This document shows, piece after piece, positions 42,702 through 51,559 of a DNA stretch of 64,000 nucleotides. Within the stretch, counting starts at the first letter, position 1, and each line of letters opens with the position of its first letter. The translations under genes were made by a program, and so were the position numbers. Under the pieces are notes generated by a model. That model saw only the letters and a list, made by a program, of their open reading frames with translations. It did not search any database and was not told the origin of the DNA. This DNA is from Streptomyces ochraceiscleroticus (GTDB lineage Bacteria > Actinomycetota > Actinomycetes > Streptomycetales > Streptomycetaceae): NCBI RefSeq assembly GCF_000720485.1, contig NZ_JOAX01000022.1, positions 1 to 64,000 on the forward strand. Reading direction: 5' to 3'.

Positions 42702-43528
42702 CGCTGCTCCGCTCCGACGACGGGGGTGCGCAGGGTGCCCAGCCGGTCGACCGTCACCTCGACCACGTCGCCTGGTGTCAGGAAGCGCGGCGGCGTGCGG
42801 GTGTAGCCGACGCCCGAAGGTGTACCGGTGACCAGTACGTCCCCCGGTTGGAGTGTGAACGTGCGGCTGGCCAGCGACAACACCTCACCGACGGGAAAAA
42901 TCAGGTCGCGGGTGTTGCCCTCCTGGACGAGCTCGCCGTTCACCCGGGTGGTGAGCCGCAGCCCGTCGGACAGGCGACCGACCTCGTCGGCGGTGATGAG
43001 CGGCCCCATCGGACCGCTGCGGTCGGCGTTCTTGCCGAGCGTCCACTGCGCGGTGAGCTTCTGCGCCGTGCGCGCGGTGAGGTCGTTGAAGACGGCGTAC
43101 CCGAGTACGGATGCCTCCGCGGTGCTCGGGTCGGCGTTCGCGAGTGGCGCGCCGACCACGGCGGCGATCTCGCCCTCCCAGTCCAGCCCTGGCTCGTTGG
43201 CGGGTACCGGTACGGGCACGTCACCCACCGACAGCGAGGCCGTCCAGCGGCCGAAGAGGGTCGGGTGGCCCGGTACGCCGTAGACGCCCTCTTCGGCGTG
43301 CGCACGGTAGTTGAGGCCCAGACACAGCACGCGGGCCGACGGGGGGACCGGCGGAGCCTGCGTCACGTCGGCGAGTGGCTTCTCACCCGACGCCACCTCG
43401 CCCGCCCGGGCGATCCACTTGGACAAGTCCCCGTAAAAGTCCCGTACTTCAGTCAGCGGCGTGACTCGATCCCCGACGAGAACCCCGACGACCGTGTCCC
43501 GCCCCTCCCGCAGTCCGATGAGCTTCAC
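42698..43528 (-). CDS. Fumarylacetoacetate hydrolase (FAH) family enzyme
   Basis: GTG 43528 is chosen because GGAGG lies seven bases upstream and it overlaps the dioxygenase stop (GTGA). The 276-residue product has an N-terminal FAHp inhibitor-like extension (KLIGLREGRDTVVGVLVGDRVTPL). The FAH core follows: VLCLGLNYRAHAEE, metal ligands in DWEGEIAAVVG and YAVFNDLTART, and FTLQPGDVLVTGTPSGVGYTRTPPRFLTPGDVV. It hydrolyses or decarboxylates a ring-cleavage product. It sits between an intradiol dioxygenase and a flavin hydroxylase. Confidence 0.92.
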   Translation of the reverse strand: MKLIGLREGRDTVVGVLVGDRVTPLTEVRDFYGDLSKWIARAGEVASGEKPLADVTQAPPVPPSARVLCLGLNYRAHAEEGVYGVPGHPTLFGRWTASLSVGDVPVPVPANEPGLDWEGEIAAVVGAPLANADPSTAEASVLGYAVFNDLTARTAQKLTAQWTLGKNADRSGPMGPLITADEVGRLSDGLRLTTRVNGELVQEGNTRDLIFPVGEVLSLASRTFTLQPGDVLVTGTPSGVGYTRTPPRFLTPGDVVEVTVDRLGTLRTPVVGAEQR

Positions 43529-44436
43529 CGCGCCACCTCCGGCAGCGGCACCAGCCGGACGTCGAAGGCGAAGTCGAGGAAGGGCTCCTTCATCGACCAC
43601 CGCTCGGCCGCATCGGAATCGTCACACTCCACGGGATCGACCACCAGGGCGTCCTTCACCGCGAAGGCAGCGTCGGAGTCGAGGTAAGGGTCACCGGCCA
43701 CGAACACATGCGTGGTGACCGGCCGGTGCCCCGCTGCCTCGACTCGCAGGTGGATGTGGGCCGGACGCATCGGATGCCGGCCCAGCGCCGTGAGCAGTTC
43801 CCCGACGGGCCCGTCGGTGGGCACGGGGTAACTGCTCGGCAACACGCTGCGGAACCAGTACGAGCCGTCCTCGCCGGTAGTGAGCAACGCCCGTAGATTT
43901 CCTGGCGGTTGTGCTTGGTCCTGGGTGTCGTAGTGCCCCGCGTCGTCGGCCTGCCACACGTCCACGGTGGCCTCTGCGAGCGGTGTGCCCGCGCAGTCCG
44001 TCACCCGCCCGTGTACGACCATCGGTCGGCCCCGCTCGCGCTCGGGCCCCTCGGCGAGCCATGCACCGAGCGGGCGGGGCGGCGCGGGGGAGTGGAAGGG
44101 GCCTTCGACCGATGACGGGGTGGCCTCCGGTGGTCCGGCGTGGTTCACCTCGTCCACCGCGGAGGTCAGACCGAGCATGTCGGAGAGCAGAATGAATTCG
44201 TTGCGGGTGTCCGTGCAGGCATGGCCGGTACGGACGAGAAAGTCCAGGCCGGCCAGCCATTCCTCCTCGGTGGGGCGGACCTCCCGTACAAACGCGTGCA
44301 GATGGGTCACGGCCGCACGGACGACTTCGGCCAGCCGCGGGTCGGCGGCCTTGATCCGGTCCAGTACTTCCGTACGCAGGCGGTCGAGCTCGGCTTCCTC
44401 TGCGGACGAGGCAGATGACAGAGATGGCAGAACCAT
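43525..44436 (-). CDS. Intradiol ring-cleavage dioxygenase (hydroxyquinol/catechol 1,2-dioxygenase type)
   Basis: ATG 44436 has GGAG five bases upstream; a GTG at 44442 is less well placed. The 303-residue protein has the catechol_dioxygenase_N helical domain (about residues 20-105, with RPTEEEWLAGLDFLVRTG and FILLSDMLGLTSAVDEV). The catalytic domain has SSVEGPFHSP and DVWQADDAGHYD (Tyr ligand), then SSYPVPTDGPVG (second Tyr ligand) and MRPAHIHLRVEA (two His ligands). All four Fe(III) ligands are present. It cleaves a catechol or hydroxyquinol between the hydroxyls. It is first in the operon and divergent from an IclR regulator. Confidence 0.93.
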   Translation of the reverse strand: MVLPSLSSASSAEEAELDRLRTEVLDRIKAADPRLAEVVRAAVTHLHAFVREVRPTEEEWLAGLDFLVRTGHACTDTRNEFILLSDMLGLTSAVDEVNHAGPPEATPSSVEGPFHSPAPPRPLGAWLAEGPERERGRPMVVHGRVTDCAGTPLAEATVDVWQADDAGHYDTQDQAQPPGNLRALLTTGEDGSYWFRSVLPSSYPVPTDGPVGELLTALGRHPMRPAHIHLRVEAAGHRPVTTHVFVAGDPYLDSDAAFAVKDALVVDPVECDDSDAAERWSMKEPFLDFAFDVRLVPLPEVAR

Positions 44437-44544
44437 GCTCACTCCTTGGGAGTAAGGGCGTGGTGGTGTCCCTCATCATGCGAAGGCCGATCCGCCGCGT
44501 CTGCGGGTGTTCCATTGGTTGGGGCGGTCGGTCACACTCGTCCG

Positions 44545-45327
44545 ATGGAACAAGGCAACGGCGCCTCCCGACGCGGCAAACGTCCCAAGAGCGGAGAGCC
44601 GGTCGTCGACCGCGCGCTGTCCCTGCTCGCGGCGTTCGGTTCCGAACACCGGGCGTTGGGGCTCAACGAACTGAGCCGCCGGGCCGGTCTGCCGCCCAGC
44701 ACCGCCTCCCGGCTCACCGCCCGACTGCTCCGATGGGGCGCGCTGGAGCGCGATGACCACGGGCGTTACGTCATCGGACTGCGGCTGTTCGAGGTGGCCT
44801 CACTGGCACCGCGCAGCCACGGTCTGCGCGAAGCCGCCCTCCCGTACCTGGAGGATCTGCACGAGATCACCCGCCAGCACGTACTGCTCGCGGTGCGGGA
44901 CGGCGACGAGGCGCTGCTCGTGGAGCGGCTCTCGGCCCACGGTGCGGTGGAGATCGCCTACCGGGTGGGAGGGCGGCTGCCGCTGCACGAGACCGGCGTC
45001 GGCCTGGTCCTGCTGGCCGCCGCCGATCCTGGTTACCGCGCCGAGTGGATCGACCGGCTGGAGCCGTCGTCGGCCGCGCTCCGGCTCCGCCGGCGGCTGG
45101 CCGAGGTACGCAACGCGGGCCTGGCCGTGTTCGAGCGGCAGCGCCCCGCGCCCGTGTGCTCCGTCGCGGTACCGATCCGCGGCCGCGGCGAGCAGGTCGT
45201 CGCCGCGGTGTCCATCGTCGTCCCCGCAGGTGCCCGCAAGGCGCGGGCTTACGAGCAGGTGGTCAGGGCCACCGCCATGGCGATCTCCCGCGGCTTGGGG
45301 GCACGTGGGACACGGTCACACGCCTAA
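44545..45327 (+). CDS. IclR-family transcriptional regulator
   Basis: A 260-residue protein from ATG 44545. The winged helix reads VVDRALSLLAAFGSEHRALGLNELSRRAGLPPSTASRLTARLLRWGALERDDHGRYVIG (about residues 20-80). The effector domain has LPYLEDLHEITRQHVLLAVRDGDEALLVERL, LPLHETGVGLVLLAAA and VCSVAVPIRGRGEQVVAAVSI. It is divergent from the dioxygenase-FAH-hydroxylase operon (108-bp gap) and probably controls it with an aromatic intermediate as effector. Its stop overlaps the ROK gene stop by three bases. Confidence 0.92.
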   Translation: MEQGNGASRRGKRPKSGEPVVDRALSLLAAFGSEHRALGLNELSRRAGLPPSTASRLTARLLRWGALERDDHGRYVIGLRLFEVASLAPRSHGLREAALPYLEDLHEITRQHVLLAVRDGDEALLVERLSAHGAVEIAYRVGGRLPLHETGVGLVLLAAADPGYRAEWIDRLEPSSAALRLRRRLAEVRNAGLAVFERQRPAPVCSVAVPIRGRGEQVVAAVSIVVPAGARKARAYEQVVRATAMAISRGLGARGTRSHA

Positions 45328-46577
45328 CGGGGCAGAGGCTCCGCGCTCGTGGCGCCTGGCAGCGCTATGTCCAGTGCGTGTTCGCGGACGTGGTCCAAGG
45401 CCCGTCCGAGGGCGCCCACGGAGACGATGTCGTCGCCGAACTGGGAGGCGACGACCTCGGGGAAGGGCGGGTGGGCGTACTGGGACAGCTCGCGTTCGAT
45501 GACTCGTAGGACCGGGGCGTAGGAGGGGGCGGGGGCGCCGGCGAGGATGATCCGCTCGGTGTCGAGGAGGGCGGCGAGGGCGCTGGTGATGCGGGCGAAG
45601 CGGGTGCCGAGGCGTTCGACCACTTCGGTGGCGAGGGGGTCGGCGGCGGCCGCGGCCGCGAAGACGGCCTCGGCGTCGATGTCCTCGGGGGCGAGTTGGC
45701 GGAGGAACGAGGAGGGGTGCGCCTCGGGATCGCGGACCGCTTCCCTGGCCCACTGCCGGGCCAGTTTGGCGAGGCCGTCCGCGTTGCCGACGCCTTCCAG
45801 CAGGTCGAGGAAGCGCATCTCGCCGGCGCCGCCGCGAGCGCCGCGCAGGAGGTGGCCCCCCTCCACGATGCCGGCGCCGATGCGCTCACCGGTGAGCACG
45901 GCGACGTAGTTCTTGAGGTCGTGACCGGCACCCTGCCAGCCCTCGGCCAGCGCCGCGAGGTTTGCATCGTTGTCGACGAGCACGGTCCAGCCATGACGTT
46001 GCGTCAGGTGCTGGGCGATGTCCGGGTTCATCCGCTCCCAGAACTCGTTGACCGTGCCGACCGTACGTCCTTCGGCGTCGACAGGAGCGGGGACGCCCAC
46101 GGCCACGGCCAGTACCCGATCGGGCGTGAGCGAGGCCGCCGTCAGCGCCTCGTGGATCGTCCGGCCGAGTACGTCAAGGCGTTCCTCGGTGGTGTGCTCG
46201 GGGCTGGAGAAGGCACGGTCGTGCCGGGCGAGCGGGTGGCCGCGCAGATCCGCGACCGTGGCCCTGGCCATGCGCTGGCCGCAGTCGACGCCCACGATCA
46301 CACCGGCCATCGGCTGAAAGGAATAGCGCCGCGCGGGGCGGCCCAGGCGGTAGCCGCCGTGCTCTCGCTGGTTCTCCACCTCATGGATCCAGCCGCGGTG
46401 GGTCAGGTCCTCGCACACGTCGTGGACCGTGGCCCTGGTCAGGCCCGTGGAGGCGATCAGATCGGAGCCCGTGACCGGTTCCGAGTCCCACATGCGGTGC
46501 AGTACGGCGCGGAGGTTCGCCTCCCGGAGCTGCCGTGTCGACGTCCCTGCCGACGCCGACGATTTTGTGTCAACCAA
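45324..46577 (-). CDS. ROK-family repressor of the alpha-glucosidase operon
   Basis: The start is probably TTG 46577, preceded by GAGGGGG; no ATG or GTG fits. The 417-residue protein has an N-terminal winged helix (about residues 17-70, LREANLRAVLHRMWDSEPVTGSDLIASTGLTRATVHDVCEDLTHRGW) and a ROK sugar-kinase-like domain (VIVGVDCGQRMARATVADLRGHPL, VLVDNDANLAALAEGWQGAG, GERIGAGIVEGGHLLRGARGGAGEM). The CxCGxxGCxE zinc motif of NagC/XylR-type ROK proteins is absent, as the sequence runs RFLDLLEGVGNADG. It is divergent from the GH13/ABC operon and flanks the palindrome at 46624-46642. It probably represses that operon until a sugar binds. Confidence 0.92.
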   Translation of the reverse strand: MVDTKSSASAGTSTRQLREANLRAVLHRMWDSEPVTGSDLIASTGLTRATVHDVCEDLTHRGWIHEVENQREHGGYRLGRPARRYSFQPMAGVIVGVDCGQRMARATVADLRGHPLARHDRAFSSPEHTTEERLDVLGRTIHEALTAASLTPDRVLAVAVGVPAPVDAEGRTVGTVNEFWERMNPDIAQHLTQRHGWTVLVDNDANLAALAEGWQGAGHDLKNYVAVLTGERIGAGIVEGGHLLRGARGGAGEMRFLDLLEGVGNADGLAKLARQWAREAVRDPEAHPSSFLRQLAPEDIDAEAVFAAAAAADPLATEVVERLGTRFARITSALAALLDTERIILAGAPAPSYAPVLRVIERELSQYAHPPFPEVVASQFGDDIVSVGALGRALDHVREHALDIALPGATSAEPLPR

Positions 46578-46581
46578 CCCC

Positions 46582-46610
46582 TTGACCCCCTCTGGATACC
46601 CGCCTAGCTT
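46582..46610 (+). promoter_or_regulatory. Promoter of the GH13/ABC operon
   Basis: TTGACC (46582-46587) and TAGCTT (46605-46610) are 17 bases apart, a good housekeeping-sigma promoter. Transcription would start near 46617, just before the palindromic operator at 46624. Confidence 0.6.
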
Positions 46611-46623
46611 ACAGCCAGTTAAT

Positions 46624-46642
46624 AAATCTAGAACCTAGATTT
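46624..46642. promoter_or_regulatory. Candidate ROK operator
   Basis: A perfect inverted repeat AAATCTAG-AAC-CTAGATTT, with partial extension into flanking AT-rich bases, lies in the divergent gap between the ROK gene and the first alpha-glucosidase. It is the most AT-rich stretch nearby and lies just downstream of the candidate transcription start. Confidence 0.75.
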
Positions 46643-46666
46643 AATACCCACCGAAAGGGATTAGCG

Positions 46667-48343
46667 ATGGTGGACACGGCTGTGGATCGGCCCACGACGG
46701 ACGCGGAGCAGTGGTGGCGGCAGGCGGTCGTCTACCAGATCTATCCGCGCAGCTTCGCCGACGCCAACGGCGACGGCATCGGCGACCTCCCCGGGATCGC
46801 CTCCCGCGTGGACCACCTGCGTGACCTCGGCGTCGACGCGGTCTGGCTCAGCCCGTTCTATCCCTCGGCGCTCGCCGACGGCGGGTACGACGTCGACGAC
46901 TACCGGGACGTCGACCCGCGGATCGGCACCCTCGACCAGTTCGACGAGCTCGTCACCGCCCTGCACGACGCGGACATCCGGGTCATCGTCGACATCGTCC
47001 CCAATCACACCTCCAACCGGCACCGGTGGTTCCGCGAGGCGCTCGCCGCCGGGCCCGGGTCCCCGGCCCGCGACCGCTACATCTTCCGCCGCGGCAACGG
47101 CCCCGACGGCGCGGAGCCACCGACCGACTGGACCGCCGCCTTCGGCGGATCCGCCTGGGAGCCGGTGGGCGACGGCGACTGGTACCTGCACCTGTTCGCG
47201 CCCGAGCAGCCGGACCTCAACTGGGACAACGACGAGGTACGCGAGGACTTCCTGACGACCCTGCGCTTCTGGGCGGACCGCGGCGTCGACGGCTTCCGGG
47301 TCGATGTGGCCCATATGCTCGTCAAGGACCTCTCCGAGCCACTGCCCGGCCAGGACCAGCTCGACGCAGACGGCATCCCCGACGGCGCCCACCGCCTGCG
47401 GGACCGCGACGAGGTGCACGAGATCTACCGCGCATGGCGCGCGGTGTTCAACGAGTACGACCCGCCGCGCACCGCCGTCGCCGAGGCATGGGTGCCCACC
47501 CACCGCCGCCCCCGGTACGCCTCACCGGACGGGCTCGGCCAGTCCTTCAACTTCGACCTGCTGCGCTCGGAATGGGACCCGGCCGCGTTCCGCCGGATCA
47601 TCGAGCAGAACCTCGACCTCGTCCGGACGTCCGGCTCCTCGTCCACCTGGGTCTTCTCCAACCACGACGTCGTACGCCACGCCACCCGCTACGCCCTGCC
47701 GAACGGCACCGACCTGCACGCCTGGCTGCTCAGCGGGGGCACGGACCCGCTGCCGGACCTGGCACAGGGGCTGCGGCGCGCCCGCGCCGTCACCCTGCTC
47801 GCCCTCGCACTGCCCGGCTCGACCTACCTCTACCAGGGCGAGGAACTGGGACTCTTCGAGGTCGCCGACCTGCCCGCCGAGGCCCTGCAGGACCCCACCT
47901 GGAAGCGCTCGCAGGGCACCGAGAAGGGCCGGGACGGCTGCCGGGTCCCGCTGCCGTGGACGGCGGACGGACCGTCGTACGGATTCGGGGCCGGCGGCGC
48001 GCATCTGCCCCAGCCGGACGCCTTCGCCGAGCTCTCCGTCGAGGCCCAGCAGGCCGACCCCGACTCGACGCTCGCCTTTTACCGGCGCGCCCTCGCAGAG
48101 CGCCGGCGACTGCAGACCGCCGAGTCGCTGACCTGGGTCGATGACAAGCCAGATGTCGTCCACTTCCGGCGCCCCGGCGGATGGTCCTGCGTCACCAACT
48201 TCGGCACCTCGCCGGTCCCCCTCCCGCCGGGCCGCACCGTCCTCGCCAGCGGACCGCTCGACGGGGCACTGCTCCCGCCGGACACGACTGCCTGGCTGGT
48301 GCCGTCCGCCGCGGCGGAAACCCACTCGGACCTCACCGACTGA
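46667..48343 (+). CDS. GH13 alpha-glucosidase (oligo-1,6-glucosidase/AglA-like), copy 1
   Basis: A 558-residue cytoplasmic amylase-superfamily enzyme from ATG 46667 with GAAAGGG upstream. The N-terminus WWRQAVVYQIYPRSFADANGDGIGDLPGI is typical. Conserved regions are I VDIVPNHTSNRH, II GFRVDVAHM (nucleophile Asp213), III VAEAW (acid/base Glu273) and IV FSNHDVVRH (Asp334). It hydrolyses short alpha-glucosides imported by the ABC transporter encoded downstream. It is first in a five-gene operon (GH13, solute-binding protein, two permeases, GH13) ending in an MFS gene, and is preceded by a promoter and ROK operator. Confidence 0.95.
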   Translation: MVDTAVDRPTTDAEQWWRQAVVYQIYPRSFADANGDGIGDLPGIASRVDHLRDLGVDAVWLSPFYPSALADGGYDVDDYRDVDPRIGTLDQFDELVTALHDADIRVIVDIVPNHTSNRHRWFREALAAGPGSPARDRYIFRRGNGPDGAEPPTDWTAAFGGSAWEPVGDGDWYLHLFAPEQPDLNWDNDEVREDFLTTLRFWADRGVDGFRVDVAHMLVKDLSEPLPGQDQLDADGIPDGAHRLRDRDEVHEIYRAWRAVFNEYDPPRTAVAEAWVPTHRRPRYASPDGLGQSFNFDLLRSEWDPAAFRRIIEQNLDLVRTSGSSSTWVFSNHDVVRHATRYALPNGTDLHAWLLSGGTDPLPDLAQGLRRARAVTLLALALPGSTYLYQGEELGLFEVADLPAEALQDPTWKRSQGTEKGRDGCRVPLPWTADGPSYGFGAGGAHLPQPDAFAELSVEAQQADPDSTLAFYRRALAERRRLQTAESLTWVDDKPDVVHFRRPGGWSCVTNFGTSPVPLPPGRTVLASGPLDGALLPPDTTAWLVPSAAAETHSDLTD

Positions 48344-48350
48344 GGAGAAC

Positions 48351-48386
48351 AGCCATGCGCTCCAGAACAGCCATGCGCTCCAGAAC
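48351..48386. repeat. 18-bp direct duplication across a start codon
   Basis: AGCCATGCGCTCCAGAAC occurs twice in tandem (48351-48368 and 48369-48386), duplicating the start ATG of the solute-binding protein gene. The first ATG has the better ribosome binding site (GAGGAG). Confidence 0.9.
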
Positions 48387-49668
48387 GGTGTCGCAGCACT
48401 CCCTTTCCCGCCGCGGACTCCTGCGGCTCGGCGGCGCCCTCGCGGGTGCCGCCGCGGGCGGCGCACTGCTCGCCGGATACGCCTCGTCCGACGACCGCCG
48501 CACGACCATCCGCTTCCTCCAGAACAAGCCCGAGGCCATCCCGTACTTCGACGAGCTGATCGAGGACTTCCACCGCGCGCAGTCCGAGGTCTACGTCGTG
48601 CACGACTCCACGCCCGCGGCGCTGACCCCGCAGTTCGCCCGGGGCGCCCCGCCGGACCTGGGCTGCTACAACTACAACCTGGAGACCTCGAACTTCCTGG
48701 CCCGCGGCGAGCTGTCGGACCTAGGGAGGCTCCCGGAGGCCCGGCGCATCGACGCCGAGGTCCAGGACCTCGTAGGGCAGTACGCCCAGTACAAGTCCGA
48801 GACCAGCGTGCTGCCGTACTCCATCACCGCGGCGGGCGTCATCTACAACAAGGATCTCTTCGAGAAGGCCGGTGTGGCGATCCCGCGCACCTGGACCGAA
48901 CTGCTGAAGGCATGCAAGACGTTCAAGGCCCGGGGCATCGTCCCGGTCCTGCAGACGTACAAGGAGCCCTGGACGCTCTCCCAGGGTCTCTTCGACTACG
49001 TCTCGGGCAGCGCCCTCGATGTCGCCGGATTCTTCACCCGGCTCAAGGAACTCGGGCCGAAGGCCGGCCCCGGGGCCGAGGTGTCCTTCGGCAAAAACTT
49101 CAAGGACGCCGTCGAGAAGATGCTCGTCCTCGCCTCGTACACCAACGCCGATGCGCCGAGCCGTACGTACTACGACGGCAATGTCGCCTTCGCCCACGGC
49201 AAGGCGGCGATGTACCTCCAAGGACCGTGGGCCATCGGGGAGATCGAGAAGATCAACCCGAAGGCGCGGCTGGGGACCTTCGCCCTGCCGGCCACCGAGG
49301 ACCCCAAGGACGTCAAGGTCAGGGTCAACCTCGACCTGGCACTGTGGATTCCCCACGCCTCGTCGAAACCCAACGCGGCCACCGCGTTCCTGCGGTACCT
49401 GATGCGGCCCGAGGTGATGGACGCCTACAACGCGAAGCACCTCGCCTGGTCCCCGACCAGGAACGCACCCGCGATACGAGACGAACGCGTGGCCGGCATC
49501 CAGCCCTATGTCGACGCGAGCCGCTTCTACCAGGGCGCCGGGACCTACTTCCCGGGCGCCATCCCCTTGGGCAACTACCTGCAGGAACTGCTGATCGGCG
49601 GCAACGCCGACGCGTTCCTGCGCAAGCTCGACGACGACTGGGCCCGGTACGCCCAGCGCAGCCTGTGA
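48355..49668 (+). CDS. Sugar ABC transporter solute-binding protein, Tat-type signal, lipobox Cys replaced by Tyr
   Basis: A 437-residue CUT1 solute-binding protein. ATG 48355 is preceded by GAGGAG; ATG 48373 in the 18-bp duplication is an alternative. The signal sequence has SRRGLL (twin arginine, residues 18-23), a hydrophobic core, and LLAGYASSDD where a lipobox LxGC would be expected; Tyr42 replaces the lipid-modified Cys (TAC instead of TGC). The mature domain has TRVTF-like RTTIRFLQNKPEAIPYFDELI, AAGVIYNKDLFEKAGVAIPRTWTELLKA and GKAAMYLQGPWAIGEIE. It captures an alpha-glucoside for the two adjacent permeases. Confidence 0.92.
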   Translation: MRSRTAMRSRTVSQHSLSRRGLLRLGGALAGAAAGGALLAGYASSDDRRTTIRFLQNKPEAIPYFDELIEDFHRAQSEVYVVHDSTPAALTPQFARGAPPDLGCYNYNLETSNFLARGELSDLGRLPEARRIDAEVQDLVGQYAQYKSETSVLPYSITAAGVIYNKDLFEKAGVAIPRTWTELLKACKTFKARGIVPVLQTYKEPWTLSQGLFDYVSGSALDVAGFFTRLKELGPKAGPGAEVSFGKNFKDAVEKMLVLASYTNADAPSRTYYDGNVAFAHGKAAMYLQGPWAIGEIEKINPKARLGTFALPATEDPKDVKVRVNLDLALWIPHASSKPNAATAFLRYLMRPEVMDAYNAKHLAWSPTRNAPAIRDERVAGIQPYVDASRFYQGAGTYFPGAIPLGNYLQELLIGGNADAFLRKLDDDWARYAQRSL

Positions 49669-49694
49669 CGTGGTGACCCGGAAGGAAACAGACG

Positions 49695-50627
49695 ATGAGC
49701 GCACCGGCAGCGATAAGAACCCGCCCTGCCAGATCCACCGCACCACCGAGCCCGGCCACCGCGCGGCGCCGCAGGGCCGACCGGACCTACTACCTGATGC
49801 TCGTCCCCGCCGTCCTGCTGTTCACCGTGTTCATCTCGCTGACCGGCCTGGTGGGCATGTTCTACAGCCTGACCAACTACGCGGGCTTCGGTGACTGGAA
49901 ATTCATCGGCCTGCGCAACTACACCTCGATGCTGGGTGACCCGCGCATCCTGGAGTCGTACGGATTCACCATCTGGTTCGCGGTGGTCACGACGGTAGTG
50001 GTCAACGCCGTCGCCCTGCTGCTGGCCATCGGCCTCAACGGCCGTATCAAATGGAAGACGGGCCTGCGCGGGATCTACTTCATCCCGATGGTCATCTCCG
50101 GCATCGTCATCGCCTACGTCTTCAACTACCTCTTCTCCACCGCGGCCCCGGCACTCGCGACCCAACTGGGCTGGACCGCGGGGCAGAGCAGCATCCTCGC
50201 CAACGAGAACTGGGCGTGGGTCGCCGTGGTCATCGTGACGGCCTGGCAGGCCACACCGAGCGCCCTGATCATTTACCTGGCCGGCCTCATGGCCATCCCG
50301 AAGGAGGTGTACGAGGCGGCCGAGCTCGATGGCGCGGGCGGCTGGCGCCGATTCCGCAGCATCACCTTCCCGCTGCTCATCGGCTACGTCGTGATCAACA
50401 CCATCCTGGGATTCAAGGGCTTCCTCAACGCCTACGACATCATCGTCGGCCTCACCAACGGCGGCCCCGGCACCGCCACGATGAGCGTCGCCATGACGAT
50501 CTTCAGCGGTTTCGACGGCGGCGAGTACGCCTTCCAGATGGCCAACGCCGTGGTCTTCTTCGTCTTCACCGTCGCCGTTTCCCTGCTCCAGTTGCTGTTC
50601 GTGCGCAACCGTGAGGTGAACCTGTAA
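49695..50627 (+). CDS. Sugar ABC transporter permease (CUT1, MalF-like)
   Basis: A 310-residue protein from ATG 49695 (GAAGGAAA upstream) with a basic N-terminus and six membrane helices. It has YYLMLVPAVLLFTVFISLTGL at the first helix and the EAA loop YEAAELDGAGGWRRFRSITFPLL, which docks the ATPase. It follows the solute-binding protein, and its stop overlaps the second permease start (TAATG). No ATP-binding gene is nearby; Streptomyces CUT1 importers normally share the ATPase MsiK encoded elsewhere. Confidence 0.94.
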   Translation: MSAPAAIRTRPARSTAPPSPATARRRRADRTYYLMLVPAVLLFTVFISLTGLVGMFYSLTNYAGFGDWKFIGLRNYTSMLGDPRILESYGFTIWFAVVTTVVVNAVALLLAIGLNGRIKWKTGLRGIYFIPMVISGIVIAYVFNYLFSTAAPALATQLGWTAGQSSILANENWAWVAVVIVTAWQATPSALIIYLAGLMAIPKEVYEAAELDGAGGWRRFRSITFPLLIGYVVINTILGFKGFLNAYDIIVGLTNGGPGTATMSVAMTIFSGFDGGEYAFQMANAVVFFVFTVAVSLLQLLFVRNREVNL

Positions 50628-51508
50628 TGACGACGATCGACCCCACGGTCACCCCGGGCGCGAGCGAGCACATCAAGGCCCCCAAGGAAGAGCACCGGAT
50701 CAACTGGCTGCAGACCGGTCTGCTGGTCCTGGGCACCCTGGCGGTGCTGGTCCCGATCTACTTCGCGATCACCATGTCGCTGAAGACCGGCCGGCAGGCG
50801 GCGTCGGGGACCGGGCTCGACTGGCCCTCGCCCTTCGAATTCGGCAACTTCCGGGCCGCCTGGGAACTCACCCACTTCCCCAGAGCCTTCGCCGTCTCCC
50901 TGTCGATCAGCGTCCTGGCGGTGGCCGGCCAGCTCATCGTCTCCTCGCTCGCGGCGTACGCGATCGCACGCAACTGGCACCGCCGGCTGTTCAGGTGGTC
51001 GTACTTCTACCTGCTGGCCGCGATGTTCATCCCGTTCCCGGTCGTGGCGCTGCCGCAGGTGAAGCTGACGTCCATGGTGGGCCTGGACAACCCGCTGGGC
51101 GTCGCCGTCCTGCACATCCTGTTCGGAATCTCGTTCAACCTCCTTCTCTACACGGCGTTTCTGCGCTCGGTCCCGTACGAACTGGAGGAGAGCGCCCGCA
51201 TCGACGGATGCACCACCTGGCAGACCTTCTGGAAGATCATTTTTCCGCTGCTGGCCCCGATGAACGCCACCGTGGGCATCTTCGCCTTCCTGATGTCGTG
51301 GAACGACTTCATGATGCCGTCGCTGATCATCGGTGACCCCTCGCTGCAGACCCTCCCGGTGGTGCAGAAGATCTTCCAGCTCAAGTTCTCCTCGAATTAC
51401 AACGTGGCCTTCGCGTCCTACCTGATGGCCATGGCGCCGACGCTCCTCGCGTACCTCTTCGCGCAGCGCTGGGTCATGTCGGGTGTCACCCGCGGCGCCA
51501 TCAAGTAG
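50627..51508 (+). CDS. Sugar ABC transporter permease (CUT1, MalG-like)
   Basis: A 293-residue protein; ATG 50627 overlaps the preceding stop. It has six helices, a periplasm-facing loop after the first, and the EAA motif LEESARIDGCTTWQTFWKIIFPLLAPMNA. The C-terminus AQRWVMSGVTRGAIK is typical of MalG-type CUT1 permeases. It pairs with the preceding MalF-like protein to import the sugar bound by the upstream solute-binding protein. The last part of the operon continues with the second GH13 gene 51 bp later. Confidence 0.94.
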   Translation: MTTIDPTVTPGASEHIKAPKEEHRINWLQTGLLVLGTLAVLVPIYFAITMSLKTGRQAASGTGLDWPSPFEFGNFRAAWELTHFPRAFAVSLSISVLAVAGQLIVSSLAAYAIARNWHRRLFRWSYFYLLAAMFIPFPVVALPQVKLTSMVGLDNPLGVAVLHILFGISFNLLLYTAFLRSVPYELEESARIDGCTTWQTFWKIIFPLLAPMNATVGIFAFLMSWNDFMMPSLIIGDPSLQTLPVVQKIFQLKFSSNYNVAFASYLMAMAPTLLAYLFAQRWVMSGVTRGAIK

Positions 51509-51559
51509 CGCTCCGGTTTTCCTCTCGCCTTCTCGCCCCTCGTCTCTCAGGAGCCCGGC

